This document shows, piece after piece, positions 53,287 through 64,000 of a stretch of 64,000 nt of DNA. Numbering within the stretch: position 1 is the stretch's first letter; every line of letters starts with the position of its first letter. The DNA is from Rhodococcus phenolicus. Its GTDB lineage: Bacteria; Actinomycetota; Actinomycetes; Mycobacteriales; Mycobacteriaceae. Both the position numbers and the translations under genes were made by a program. Where the stretch lies: the NCBI RefSeq assembly GCF_001646785.1, contig NZ_LRRH01000030.1:1-64000 (forward strand), written 5' to 3'. The notes beneath the pieces are model-generated. The model had not been told where the DNA came from, did no database searches, and saw only the letters and a program-made list of their open reading frames with translations.

Positions 53287-54285
53287 ACGGCACCGTCCAG
53301 GATCGGCATCGGATTACCTCTCTCGCTCCGGCGCTCGGCGCGCAGGAGGTGGGCTCGGCGGGTACAGCAGTGGTCCGGACTCGACCGGGGTCTTTCGCGC
53401 CCCACGGATGGGCGGAGTCCATCACGGGTCCGGCAAGGATCGCGGTGGCGAGCGGGACCCGCTTCGGCAGTCGGGACGGTCCGGCACGACCCGAAGGACG
53501 TCACTCCGGCCGCCGATCGCCCAGGGTGTCGGTACGGCGGGCCCGTGCCGGTCCGTTCGCTTCCCGAGTCTGCCGCGCCCACGGCTCCCTCGACGCCGTC
53601 CGACCCGCGAGCGCGTTGGCCTCCATGAACATGTGGAGGAATCCGGTAGCGGCCGGCGCCGAATCGTCACGGGAATGCGTAGAAACTCTCGACAACGCCA
53701 TTTCGGAATCCTTTTCTCGAACGTCCGGCTCGCCTGTGGAGACGCAGCCCTCACCTTCCGGGAAGTGATTCGGAGCGGTGACACCGATGGATGGGACCAT
53801 CGTCGATGGGAAAGTCACTCACGACACCGGCCTCCGCCCGGATGGCCGGGCGGGTAGGGCGCCCCGATCATCTCCATCGCCGGCAGCGCCCGGTCGGCGC
53901 GTGCGACCCCGAGGGGTTGAGAACTGTTCCGGGATATGTGAGCAAACATGATCGAATGTGTTCTATTGAGTGCGTGGAGTTTGCTGCGTGGGCGCGGTCG
54001 ACGACGTGAGTCAGGCGGATCACCTCCCCTCGGCGGTGATGCGGTTGCGGTCTGAGCCGGGAATCTCCTGTCTCCAGGCGGGGAGGCGTCAACTCCGGCG
54101 AACCCCCGTGTCGTGGGCTGTGGGTTCCATCGGGCGCGTCATCGACTGGGTTCGCCGAACAGTGCCGTGAAACGTTGCAGGAGAGTCTGTTTCGAAGCAA
54201 TGACGGTGCGAGTGCCGTCGGGTGAACATGCCCGTTCGCCCGGAAACGAGGGGGCCGAGCGGGCAACTCTGTTTCAATGGAGGAT
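53287..54285. other. One-kilobase region without a recognisable gene
   Basis: Frames of 70-180 residues exist on both strands, but none has family features. On the minus strand GGGGAGGTGATCC at 54022-54034 is a perfect anti-16S match (ribosome-binding-site-like), followed only by a short unconserved frame. Around 53930-53990 the DNA is AT-richer and may hold the crt promoter or that of the glutamine amidotransferase. The expected crtE gene is not here. Confidence 0.45.
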
Positions 54286-55116
54286 GTGTGCAGATGGATG
54301 GCATACTCCGGCGCGCCGATCCTCGCCGAGGATCTGCTGTTCCGGCCCGTGCACTCGCTCATCGATCAGAGCCTGCACTCCCAGCTCGGGGCCACCACCA
54401 CGAACGGAGACGGGTTCGGGATCGGCTGGTACGGCGAAGGTCCACGACCCGCGCTGTTCAAAAGCATCGAACCCGCGTGGAACGACCGGAACCTGCGCGA
54501 ACTCGCGACCCAGGTGCGGAGCGGCATGCTGTTCGCGCACGTGCGCGCGTCGACGGGCACGCCGGTTCAGCGCAGCAACTGTCATCCGTTCCGGCAGGAC
54601 AACTGGCTGTGGATGCACAACGGTGCGATCGCGGACTACCTGAAGATCAAGCGGGACCTGCTGCTCGCGGTGGACGCAGCGCTCTACCCGAACATCCTCG
54701 GCTCGACGGACTCGGAGGCGCTGTTCTATCTTGCCCTGACCTTCGGCCTGACCGACGACCCGCTCGGCGCCGTCGGCCGCGCCGTCGGATTCGTCGAGAA
54801 GGTCGCGCACGCCCACGACATCGCGAACCCGGTGCAGATGACCGTCGCGACGTCGGACGGCACGTCGCTGTGGTTCTTTCGCTATTCCAGCGAGAAGCAC
54901 TCCCGGTCCCTGTTCTACTCGACCGAGATGTCCACGCTGCAGGCTCTGCACCCGGAAGTGAAAGTACTGGGCGAACTCGGCCCGAAAGCCCGGATCGTGG
55001 TCTCGGAACCGCTACGCGACCTGCCGGGAGCGTGGAACGAGATGCCGGAGTCCAGCGCCGGAACGGTCGGGGCCTACGGCGACGAGATCCTGCCGTTCGT
55101 ACCGGTTGCTCCCTAG
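54286..55116 (+). CDS. Class II glutamine amidotransferase (EgtC/YafJ-like)
   Basis: A 276-residue N-terminal-nucleophile amidohydrolase. With GTG 54286 as start the protein begins VCRWMAYSG, which after Met removal exposes Cys as the N-terminal nucleophile; the longer frame from 54277 would block it. GDGFGIGWYG, FAHVRASTGTPVQRSNCHPF and MHNGAIADY are the glutamine-binding blocks of the family. Related proteins hydrolyse gamma-glutamyl amides, for example EgtC in ergothioneine synthesis. No egt genes are nearby. GGAGG is close (two bases), so the start remains slightly uncertain. Confidence 0.85.
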   Translation: MCRWMAYSGAPILAEDLLFRPVHSLIDQSLHSQLGATTTNGDGFGIGWYGEGPRPALFKSIEPAWNDRNLRELATQVRSGMLFAHVRASTGTPVQRSNCHPFRQDNWLWMHNGAIADYLKIKRDLLLAVDAALYPNILGSTDSEALFYLALTFGLTDDPLGAVGRAVGFVEKVAHAHDIANPVQMTVATSDGTSLWFFRYSSEKHSRSLFYSTEMSTLQALHPEVKVLGELGPKARIVVSEPLRDLPGAWNEMPESSAGTVGAYGDEILPFVPVAP

Positions 55117-55198
55117 GAGCAGTCACCCCGGGCGCGGACAACGCCGATCGGGGCGCACCCGCGCGGGGTGCGCCCCGATATCGGCATTCGCGGACTCG

Positions 55199-55402
55199 TC
55201 AGAGGGCGCGGACCTGCTGGGCCTGCGGCCCCTTCTGGCCCTGCCCGACCTCGAACTCCACCCGCTGGTTCTCTTCCAGCGAGCGGTAGCCGCTGCCCTG
55301 GATCTCGGAGAAGTGGACGAACAGGTCGGCGCCCCCGTCATCGGGAGCGATGAATCCGAAACCCTTCTCGCTGTTGAACCACTTCACGGTGCCCTGCGCC
55401 AT
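55199..55402 (-). CDS. cspA: Cold-shock protein
   Basis: A 67-residue single CSD beta-barrel, standard length. [10 protein letters not shown] is RNP-1 and [11 protein letters not shown]-2; the start is [10 protein letters not shown] with AGGAAG ahead. It binds single-stranded RNA and DNA and melts structures, helping translation in cold or in stationary phase. The gene stands alone; a 5' leader with no obvious structure precedes it. Gene symbol is by family, since several cspA-like genes usually occur per genome. Confidence 0.95.
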   Translation of the reverse strand: MAQGTVKWFNSEKGFGFIAPDDGGADLFVHFSEIQGSGYRSLEENQRVEFEVGQGQKGPQAQQVRAL

Positions 55403-55532
55403 CTTGCCCAACTTCCTGTTCGGGAGCCGAACGTCACGTCGACGTCACGATCTCCACAATCGATCGTGCCACCCCGACGCCGTGTGCACACGGCGTACGC
55501 GTCGCCGGCAAGACATTCGGGCGGTGCGGGCC

Positions 55533-55799
55533 TCAGGACGAGGCGCGGGCGGCCGTCGAAGCGGTGTCGAGGTCGAGGTCGGCGTCGTCGGCGAAGACGA
55601 GCCGGCCGTCGTCGAGCGCGACCGCCCACCGACGCACGGGTGCCCAGTCGCGGCCGAGGTCGTCGGCGACGAGGTCGGCGGCACGGCCGTAGTCGGCCAC
55701 GATCTCACCCCGTTCCGGTGCAGCGTGCCCGGAGCCGGTGCGGACCGTCACCCGCACGCCCAGCGCGAGCGCAGCCGATTTCTTCGTCATAGTGCTCAT
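55533..55799 (-). CDS. Conserved small hypothetical protein
   Basis: An 88-residue protein. The pattern MTKKSAALALGVRVTVRT, ERGEIVADYG, RDWAPVRRWAVALDDGRLVFADDADL suggests a small SH3-like beta barrel with an acidic C terminus, as in several actinobacterial proteins of unknown role found near cspA and DinB-like genes. Ala-rich tail. The start could be 55799, 55790 or 55820; none has a strong ribosome binding site. It lies between the cold-shock gene and the DinB-like gene on the same strand. Confidence 0.6.
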   Translation of the reverse strand: MSTMTKKSAALALGVRVTVRTGSGHAAPERGEIVADYGRAADLVADDLGRDWAPVRRWAVALDDGRLVFADDADLDLDTASTAARASS

Positions 55800-55847
55800 G
55801 GCAGTTGATTGTGACATCACCCAATATGTGATGCAGTTCGGCCGATG

Positions 55848-56447
55848 TCAGGCGGCTTCGCGAGGCGGCGTCCAGGACGGATCGCGACCGGTCATGCCGA
55901 TGAGGCGCTGTAACGCGGTCGCGTCGTCGGGCACGGTGACGGCAGGACCGAAGAGGCCGCCCTCGGCGCGCTGCTCCGCGGTGACGGTGGACGCGAACGC
56001 CGTGCACGCGGCGATCGACGCTTCGTCGCACCGGTAGGGCAGGCCCGCGGCAGCAGCGAGATCCCAGCCGTGGATCACCAGTTCGTCGAGAGCGACGAGT
56101 CCCGCGATCCGGCCCGGCAGGTCCAGGCCACCGGCCTGTGTCGTCCCGGTCCACGCGGCGGGATCGTGCCAGGCGTGCGCCAGCGCCGCGACCTGCGCGG
56201 GGATGCGGGAACGCCAGTCGTCGCCGAGGTTGGCGGCCGACGGTATCGGGGGACGTGCGGTGATCTCGCCGAGTTCCTTCATCGCCGCGGCGGTGAACGC
56301 CACGGACAGGCCGCCGATGTGGTCGAGCAGGTCGCCGAGGGTGGCGTCCCGGCACGGCGTCCGTGCGGTGAGCTGATCGTCGCGGATCCCGGCGATCACC
56401 TCGGTCATCATCCGGGCGGCAGGGAAGAGGTCGAGCATTTCGGTCAT
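55848..56447 (-). CDS. TIGR03086/DinB-like metal-binding protein (mycothiol-dependent maleylpyruvate isomerase fold)
   Basis: A 199-residue four-helix protein. LTARTPCRDATLGDLLDHIGG has the conserved Pro-Cys and the first metal His; LVIHGWDLAAAAG carries the second; these are the DinB-fold signature. Such proteins use mycothiol for transfer or isomerisation in mycolate actinobacteria. Substrate unknown. ATG 56447 follows GGGGAGCC. No neighbouring pathway clarifies the job. Confidence 0.85.
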   Translation of the reverse strand: MTEMLDLFPAARMMTEVIAGIRDDQLTARTPCRDATLGDLLDHIGGLSVAFTAAAMKELGEITARPPIPSAANLGDDWRSRIPAQVAALAHAWHDPAAWTGTTQAGGLDLPGRIAGLVALDELVIHGWDLAAAAGLPYRCDEASIAACTAFASTVTAEQRAEGGLFGPAVTVPDDATALQRLIGMTGRDPSWTPPREAA

Positions 56448-56601
56448 CGGGGAGCCTCGGTTCTCGAATGATCGGGTTGTCACCGGGACAGACCGGTCCC
56501 GACACCGAAACTGAGCGGTCGCACCCGGGGGCGCCGGAGACGACTGCGGGCCGTCGCGACCGGGATGGTCGCGGCGGCCCGCAGAGGAGTGGGACCCGGT
56601 G

Positions 56602-57162
56602 TCAGCGCCTGCCGTCCCGATCCGGGTCGATGGCGGGAAACACCTCGGTGGGGGAGTCGTCGCTGCTCCATGCCGCTTCGGTTCCGACCGCGGCACCGAC
56701 CGGCACCGGTTCCGGCGCCGGCTGCTCAGCGGAGTTCGCCTGCTCGCGGCGCACCAGCAGGCGTCCGACCGTCACGGCCAGCATCGCGGGCAGGAACACC
56801 AGCAGCACGGTGAACGCGGCACCGGAGGTGAGTTCGAAGAACAGCGACTTGACCCCGACCGGGATCGGCGTGATCGCATCGACGAGCCACGTGAGGAATC
56901 CACCGAGCAGACCGGTGATCGCGCCCGCCTTCAGCCACAGCATCGTCAGGTCCGCGCCGCGATCCGGGTCCGGGTTCGCCCGCCGGTCACGGATTCCGTC
57001 GATGCCGCCCCAGATCAGGGCGACGAACACGACGACGAGCAGACCGCCCCACCGCAGGACCGATCCCTGCAGGGGCCACTGGACGAGCGCTGCGCCCAGC
57101 AGGACGCGGACGAGCACATGCACGAGGGTCAGGCCGAGCCCGCGAGTCAACCAGGGTTTCAT
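56602..57162 (-). CDS. Membrane protein (B-4DMT/Rv2536-like)
   Basis: A 186-residue protein with four hydrophobic segments (about 8-32, 38-55, 75-95 and 108-130) and a Pro/Ala/acidic cytoplasmic tail ending EVFPAIDPDRDG. Position just before, and divergent from, pepQ matches the transmembrane protein Rv2536 of M. tuberculosis, which lies between aroD and pepQ. This marks the return of conserved core synteny at the right edge of the accessory block. Function unknown. Confidence 0.8.
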   Translation of the reverse strand: MKPWLTRGLGLTLVHVLVRVLLGAALVQWPLQGSVLRWGGLLVVVFVALIWGGIDGIRDRRANPDPDRGADLTMLWLKAGAITGLLGGFLTWLVDAITPIPVGVKSLFFELTSGAAFTVLLVFLPAMLAVTVGRLLVRREQANSAEQPAPEPVPVGAAVGTEAAWSSDDSPTEVFPAIDPDRDGRR

Positions 57163-57268
57163 GTATCCGAGGGTAACGGCTGAAAGCGCAAAAGTGTGTC
57201 TCGGCCCACACTCGAATCCGGCCCGCCGTCCTGTGACCGGCCACCAACCGCCGGGGTACGTTTGACCG

Positions 57269-58366
57269 ATGGCTGCCGATCATGCCTCCCGTCGCGCCGC
57301 GCTGCGCGCCGTCCTCGCCGACCGCGGGCTCGACGCGCTGCTGGTGACGGATCTGCTGAACATCCGCTACCTCACCGGCTTCACCGGGTCCAACGCTGCG
57401 CTGCTGGTCGCCACCGACGACGACGCCGACGAATCCGGAACCGTCGTGAGCACCGACGGCCGGTACGTCACCCAGATCGCCGAACAGGTCCCGGACCTGC
57501 GTGCCGTCATCTCCCGCGCCAGTGCCGCGCACCTCGTCGAATCCGCCGGGACGCACGCGACCGTCTGGGGTTTCGAAAGCCACATCGTCACCGTCGACGA
57601 ACATGCCCGCTGGTCCGGGCTCGACGGCGGCGTGACATTCACCGCGGCGCCGGGTCTCGTCGAGCAGTTGCGGGCGGTCAAGGACGAACACGAGATCGGG
57701 CTGCTGCGGGCCGCGTGTACCGCCGCCGACCGCGCGCTCGCGGACCTGGTCGTCGCCGGGGGATTGCGTCCCGGCCGCACCGAGAAGGAGGTCGGCCGTG
57801 ACCTCGAGTCCCGCATGCTCGACCACGGCGCCGACGGGATCTCCTTCGAGACGATCGTGGCCGCCGGCGCCAACTCGGCGATCCCGCACCACCGGCCGAC
57901 GGGCACGGTGCTGGCCACCGGGGACTTCGTCAAACTCGACTTCGGCGCGCAGGTCGGGGGCTACCACTCCGACATGACCCGCACCTACGTGCTGGGCAGC
58001 GCCGCCGACTGGCAGCGCGAGCTGTACGACCTGGTGCTGCGTGCCCAGCAGGCCGGGCGGGAAGCGCTCGTCCCGGGCGTCGAATGCGCCGCGGTGGACG
58101 CTGCGTCCCGCTCGGTGATCAGCGAGGCCGGGTACGGGGAACTGTTCCTGCACGGCCTCGGCCACGGAGTCGGACTCGAGATCCACGAAGCGCCGGGAAT
58201 CGGCGCGGCGGCGACCGGTACACTTGTCGCCGGTGCGACGGTGACCGTCGAGCCGGGCGTGTACTTCTCCGGACGCGGAGGTGTGCGGATCGAGGACACG
58301 CTCGTGGTGCGCGAGCAGGCACCGGAACTGCTCACGCTGACCGACAAGACATTGACCGTCGTATAA
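57269..58366 (+). CDS. pepQ: Xaa-Pro dipeptidase/aminopeptidase (M24 family)
   Basis: A 365-residue creatinase-fold metalloprotease. The five metal ligands are seen in order: Asp in FVKLDFGAQ, Asp in HSDMTRTY, His in HGLGHGVGLEIHE, Glu in IHEAPGIG-to-VTVEPGVYF, and Glu in RIEDTLVV. It would cleave the bond before proline at dipeptide or peptide N termini. The gene precedes efp by 34 bases, the conserved actinobacterial order. ATG start with no strong ribosome binding site. Confidence 0.93.
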   Translation: MAADHASRRAALRAVLADRGLDALLVTDLLNIRYLTGFTGSNAALLVATDDDADESGTVVSTDGRYVTQIAEQVPDLRAVISRASAAHLVESAGTHATVWGFESHIVTVDEHARWSGLDGGVTFTAAPGLVEQLRAVKDEHEIGLLRAACTAADRALADLVVAGGLRPGRTEKEVGRDLESRMLDHGADGISFETIVAAGANSAIPHHRPTGTVLATGDFVKLDFGAQVGGYHSDMTRTYVLGSAADWQRELYDLVLRAQQAGREALVPGVECAAVDAASRSVISEAGYGELFLHGLGHGVGLEIHEAPGIGAAATGTLVAGATVTVEPGVYFSGRGGVRIEDTLVVREQAPELLTLTDKTLTVV

Positions 58367-58400
58367 GGGCGGTTCCTCGACTCTAGGAGACGCGAAGTAA

Positions 58401-58964
58401 GTGGCCGATACCAGTGATTTCAAGAACGGGCTCGTGCTGAAGATCGAGGGCCAGCTCTGGCAGATCATCGAGTTCCAGCACGTCAAGCCCGGCAAGGGTC
58501 CGGCGTTCGTGCGCTCGAAGTTGAAGAACGTGCTCTCCGGCAAGACCGTCGACAAGACCTGGAACGCCGGCGTCAAGGTCGAGACCGCGACGGTCGACCG
58601 CCGCGACATGACCTACCTGTACAACGACGGCACCGACTACGTCTTCATGGATGGCGAGACCTACGACCAGATCTCGATCACGCCGGAGACGCTCGGCGAC
58701 GGTGCCCGCTTCCTGCTCGAGAACATGGCCGTCCAGGTCGCGACCCACGAGGGCACCCCGCTGTTCGTCGAGCTCCCCGTCACGATCGAGCTGGTCGTCC
58801 AGCACACCGATCCGGGGCTGCAGGGCGATCGCTCCACCGGCGGCACCAAGCCCGCGACCCTCGAGACCGGCGCCGAGATCCAGGTGCCGCTGTTCATCAA
58901 CACCGGTGACAAGCTCAAGGTCGATTCGCGTGACGGCAACTACCTCGGGCGAGTGAACTCCTGA
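58401..58964 (+). CDS. efp: Translation elongation factor P
   Basis: A 187-residue three-domain factor that relieves ribosome stalling at polyproline. [37 protein letters not shown] is the N-terminal KOW-like domain with the loop Lys of PGKGPAF; the C-terminal OB domain ends [24 protein letters not shown], as in all EF-Ps. GTG start with TAGGAG upstream. nusB starts directly after its stop. Confidence 0.97.
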   Translation: MADTSDFKNGLVLKIEGQLWQIIEFQHVKPGKGPAFVRSKLKNVLSGKTVDKTWNAGVKVETATVDRRDMTYLYNDGTDYVFMDGETYDQISITPETLGDGARFLLENMAVQVATHEGTPLFVELPVTIELVVQHTDPGLQGDRSTGGTKPATLETGAEIQVPLFINTGDKLKVDSRDGNYLGRVNS

Positions 58965-59480
58965 GTGTCCGGAACGCAGAAGAAACTCGGGGCCCGGCAC
59001 AAGGCGCGTAAGCGCGCCGTCGACCTGCTGTTCGAGGCCGAAGCCCGCGACACCGACCCGATCGACCTCGCCGCGGACCGTGTCGCGCTGGCGCTCACCG
59101 ACGACCAGGTGGCGCCGGTCGCACCGTACACCCGGACCCTGGTCCGCGGGGTCGCCGAACACCTCGACGAGCTCGATCAGTTGATCGCCGACCACCTGCA
59201 CGAGTGGACGCTCGAACGGCTGCCCGCGGTGGACCGCGCGATCCTGCGGATCGCCGCGTGGGAGCTGTTCCACGCCACCGACGTGCCGCCGGTCGTGGCC
59301 GTCGACGAGGCCGTCGAACTCGCCAAGCAGTTGTCCACCGACGATTCGCCGGCGTTCGTCAACGGGGTTCTCGGCCAGCTCGTCGCCGTCGCCGATCAGG
59401 TGCGTGCCGCGGCCGCCGCGACGTCGGTGCACGCCGCGGAGAAGTCCGACGGTCCGGAACAACCCGGTTCGGAACAGTAG
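58965..59480 (+). CDS. nusB: Transcription antitermination factor NusB
   Basis: A 171-residue all-helical NusB, longer than the E. coli protein by a disordered C-terminal tail. [19 protein letters not shown] is the N-terminal RNA-binding arginine-rich helix; [20 protein letters not shown] and [14 protein letters not shown] are family blocks. It joins NusE at boxA of rRNA leaders. GTG begins one base after the efp stop. A perfect hairpin terminator follows. Confidence 0.96.
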   Translation: MSGTQKKLGARHKARKRAVDLLFEAEARDTDPIDLAADRVALALTDDQVAPVAPYTRTLVRGVAEHLDELDQLIADHLHEWTLERLPAVDRAILRIAAWELFHATDVPPVVAVDEAVELAKQLSTDDSPAFVNGVLGQLVAVADQVRAAAAATSVHAAEKSDGPEQPGSEQ

Positions 59481-59496
59481 GACACCGATGCAACGC

Positions 59497-59538
59497 AGGC
59501 GGGTCCGGGCGGGGTCGACGACCTCACCGGACCCGCCT
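59497..59538 (+). terminator. Terminator after nusB
   Basis: AGGCGGGTCCGG (59497-59508) pairs with CCGGACCCGCCT (59527-59538), 12 perfect pairs around an 18-base loop, 16 bases after the nusB stop. No T-tract. It separates the pepQ-efp-nusB unit from the pyr operon. Confidence 0.7.
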
Positions 59539-59578
59539 TCGTCGTCGGCGCACGTGTGTCGCGCTTCACCCGTCAACC

Positions 59579-59610
59579 TTGCCGTGACGCCACTCGGCCG
59601 CTGATAGGCT
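59579..59610 (+). promoter_or_regulatory. Possible pyr operon promoter
   Basis: TTGCCG at 59579-59584 and GATAGG at 59603-59608, or TAGGCT at 59605-59610 (TANNNT), resemble a sigma-70-type promoter with 18-20 base spacing. It would start a leader of about 55 bases containing the PyrR loop. Weakly supported. Confidence 0.3.
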
Positions 59611-59634
59611 GTTTGACCGTCAGGCATCCTTTAA

Positions 59635-61232
<1,598 letters not shown>

Positions 61233-61261
61233 CGAAATCGATTGGAACAGGAGACAATTCG

Positions 61262-62575
61262 GTGACCCCGCAGGTGCTCATCCGCAACGTGCTGGTCTAC
61301 GGCGAGGGCGACCCGGTCGACGTCCTGCTCGGCGACGAGCAGATCCTCGCGATCGGTTCCGCGCTCGACGCCGACGCCGATGCCGAGGTGATCGACGGTG
61401 CCGGTCAGGTCCTGCTGCCCGGTTTCGTGGACCTGCACACACACCTGCGCGAACCCGGGCGCGAGGACACCGAGACGATCGACAGCGGTTCGGCCGCCGC
61501 CGCGCTCGGCGGCTACACCGCGGTGTTCGCGATGGCCAACACGAGCCCGGTCGCGGACTCGGTCGTCGTCACGGACCACGTGTGGCGGCGCGGCCAGGAG
61601 GTCGGGCTCGTCGACGTGCACCCGGTCGGTGCGGTCACCGTCGGACTCGCCGGCAAGCAGCTCGCCGAGATGGGAACCATGGCGGCCGGTGTCGGCCGGG
61701 TCCGGATGTTCTCCGACGACGGTCACTGCGTCTACGACCCGCTGATCATGCGGCGCGCGCTCGAGTACGCGGGCACCCTCGGGGTGCTCATCGCTCAGCA
61801 CGCCGAGGAGCCGCGGCTGACCGTCGGTGCGGTCGCCCACGAGGGCCCGACCGCGGCGCGGCTGGGTCTGGCCGGGTGGCCCCGGGCCGCCGAGGAGTCG
61901 ATCGTGGCGCGCGACGCACTGCTCGCCCGCGACGCCGGTGCCCGCGTCCACATCTGCCACGCCTCCACCGCCGGCACCGTCGAGCTCGTCAGATGGGCAC
62001 GCGGACAGGGAATTTCGATCACCGCCGAGGTGACCCCGCATCACCTGCTGCTCGACGATTCGCGGCTCGAGACCTATGACGGCGTGAATCGCGTCAACCC
62101 GCCGCTGCGGGAACGCTCCGACGTCGAGGCCTTGCGCCGCGGTCTCGCCGAGGGAGTGCTGGACTGCGTGGCCACCGACCACGCGCCGCACGCCGAACAG
62201 GACAAGTGCTGCGAATTCTCGCAGGCCCGTCCCGGCATGCTCGGTCTCGAGACGGCGCTGTCGATCGTCGTCGAGACGATGGTCCGCCCCGGTCTGCTCG
62301 ACTGGCGCGGTGTGGCGAAGGTGATGAGCGAACGGCCCGCCGAGATCGTCGGCCTCGACGACCAGGGCCGTCCGCTCGCGGTCGGCGAGCCCGCCAACCT
62401 CGTGCTCGTCGACCCGGACGCCGAGTGGACGGTGCGCGGACCGGAACTGGCCAGCATCTCGAACAACACACCGTACGAGGAGATGACTCTGCCCGCGAAG
62501 GTCACCGCGACCGTGCTGCGCGGCAGGGTCACCACCCGCGACGGTGCGGTGCGACCGGCGACCGGCGGGAGGTAG
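61262..62575 (+). CDS. pyrC: Dihydroorotase
   Basis: A 437-residue metal-dependent amidohydrolase (class I). [17 protein letters not shown] holds the HxH metal pair, HAEEPR and HICHAST the later His ligands, and [12 protein letters not shown] the catalytic Asp. It cyclises carbamoyl aspartate. GTG 61262 is chosen: GGAGA lies eight bases before and the protein then begins [14 protein letters not shown], aligned with relatives; an ATG at 61229 overlapping pyrB is open but lacks a binding site. Confidence 0.95.
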   Translation: MTPQVLIRNVLVYGEGDPVDVLLGDEQILAIGSALDADADAEVIDGAGQVLLPGFVDLHTHLREPGREDTETIDSGSAAAALGGYTAVFAMANTSPVADSVVVTDHVWRRGQEVGLVDVHPVGAVTVGLAGKQLAEMGTMAAGVGRVRMFSDDGHCVYDPLIMRRALEYAGTLGVLIAQHAEEPRLTVGAVAHEGPTAARLGLAGWPRAAEESIVARDALLARDAGARVHICHASTAGTVELVRWARGQGISITAEVTPHHLLLDDSRLETYDGVNRVNPPLRERSDVEALRRGLAEGVLDCVATDHAPHAEQDKCCEFSQARPGMLGLETALSIVVETMVRPGLLDWRGVAKVMSERPAEIVGLDDQGRPLAVGEPANLVLVDPDAEWTVRGPELASISNNTPYEEMTLPAKVTATVLRGRVTTRDGAVRPATGGR

Positions 62576-62579
62576 AGAC

Positions 62580-63077
62580 ATGGACCGCGTATTCATCACC
62601 CTCGGCTTCCTGCTGCTGTGGGTCGTGCTGGTGCTGCTGATGTGGAAGGGCTGGCGTGGACGCGCCCGCCGCCAGACCGACGCCGTCGGCGAACTTCCCG
62701 CCGTGCCGGCGCAGCTCGGTGAGCAACTCGTGCCGCCGAGCACCGGCCTGTACGTGGGCAGCACGCTCGCGCCGAGCTGGCAGGACCGCATCGCGGTCGG
62801 CGACCTGGGGCACCGGGCGGCGGGGGAGATCAGCCGCTACCGCGGCGGCGTGCTCCTCGAACGCGACGGTGCGTCGCCGATCTGGATTCCCCAGGACTCC
62901 ATCCGCGCGATCCGCACCGAACGGGGCCTGGCCGGGAAGGTCATGACCAAGGACGGGGTCCTGGTCATCCGCTGGCAGCTGCCGTCCGGAACCGAGGTGG
63001 ACACTGGTTTCCGCGGCGACGACAAGACTGTCTACCCCTCGTGGGTGGACGCGACGAACGAAGATTCAGGACAGTGA
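62580..63077 (+). CDS. Membrane-anchored PH-like protein (Rv1382-like)
   Basis: A 165-residue protein with one N-terminal transmembrane helix (FITLGFLLLWVVLVLLMW) and a soluble domain with APSWQDRIAVGDLGHRAAGE, GVLLERDGASPIWIPQDSI and TKDGVLVIRW strands, a PH-like fold. Same position between pyrC and carA as Rv1382 in M. tuberculosis. Function unknown; it may be carried along in the operon. GGGAGG precedes the ATG. Confidence 0.85.
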   Translation: MDRVFITLGFLLLWVVLVLLMWKGWRGRARRQTDAVGELPAVPAQLGEQLVPPSTGLYVGSTLAPSWQDRIAVGDLGHRAAGEISRYRGGVLLERDGASPIWIPQDSIRAIRTERGLAGKVMTKDGVLVIRWQLPSGTEVDTGFRGDDKTVYPSWVDATNEDSGQ

Positions 63078-63147
63078 CGATCACAGCACGTGAGATTTCA
63101 GCCGATGCGGACAGCTCTGGTGAGGTCGAGCAGAACGGAGAGAACGC

Positions 63148-64000
<853 letters not shown>

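Noticed and set aside
53283-53582. 99-residue minus-strand frame directly before crtI as a possible crtE end
   Set aside because: No prenyltransferase DDxxD or other motif; composition is that of non-coding GC-rich DNA.
53868-54362. 164-residue minus-strand frame spanning the strong ribosome-binding-like site
   Set aside because: The translated sequence has no fold or family character on either side of the site.

Overview
The window is high-GC DNA with dense gene packing, GTG starts and GTGA/ATGA overlaps. It looks like a mycolate-type actinobacterium. Rhodococcus or a close relative is my best guess, because the gene order aroC-aroK-aroB ... pepQ-efp-nusB-pyrR-pyrB-pyrC-(Rv1382-like)-carA mirrors the Mycobacterium/Nocardia/Rhodococcus core and is combined with large CoA-thioester catabolic clusters, three P450s and carotenoid genes. 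The genus is inferred, not proven.

Layout. 1-4.4 kb: a truncated methyltransferase, an SRAP (HMCES/YedK) protein, a cystathionine gamma-lyase/synthase, a hypothetical and a flavodoxin. 4.6-31.4 kb: a catabolic island. A left arm (P450 + enoyl-CoA hydratase, minus strand) faces a 13.6-kb co-directional run on plus: P450, acyl-CoA carboxylase beta subunit, amidohydrolase, acyl-CoA synthetase, amidohydrolase, two acyl-CoA dehydrogenases, amidohydrolase, DUF35-thiolase fusion, alpha/beta hydrolase, KshA-like Rieske oxygenase. Next come an enoyl-CoA hydratase, a secreted hydrolase and a remnant of a PPOX-type flavoprotein. They are followed by a minus-strand set (amidohydrolase, 48-aa DUF1059-like protein, CaiB-type CoA-transferase broken by a frameshift) facing aldehyde dehydrogenase, thiolase, enoyl-CoA hydratase, SDR and MFS exporter. 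Together these can activate a substrate to its CoA ester, hydroxylate it, beta-oxidise it, cut C-C bonds by thiolysis, retro-aldol or hydrolysis, and feed acetyl-/propionyl-CoA to central metabolism. The substrate cannot be read from sequence; a steroid- or terpenoid-like alicyclic acid is an inference.

31.5-37.1 kb: a P450 with an unusual haem loop, a methyltransferase, a prepilin peptidase and aroC-aroK-aroB. 37.1-57.2 kb: an accessory block sitting where relatives keep aroD next to aroB. It holds an aldo-keto reductase/MFS/MarR unit, an AlkD-like protein, a lipoprotein solute-binding protein behind a cobalamin riboswitch, an MFS/GntR pair, gene-poor DNA with stress-type coiled-coil genes and an SDR relic, idi-crtB-crtI, a class II glutamine amidotransferase, a cold-shock protein and a DinB-like protein. 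57.2-64 kb: the core pepQ-efp-nusB and the pyrimidine operon pyrR-pyrB-pyrC-orf-carA, with a PyrR-binding loop just before the pyrR ribosome binding site; carA runs off the window.

No tRNA, rRNA, CRISPR array, insertion sequence or phage gene was seen. Several inverted repeats lie in divergent intergenic regions and are listed as operator or terminator candidates.
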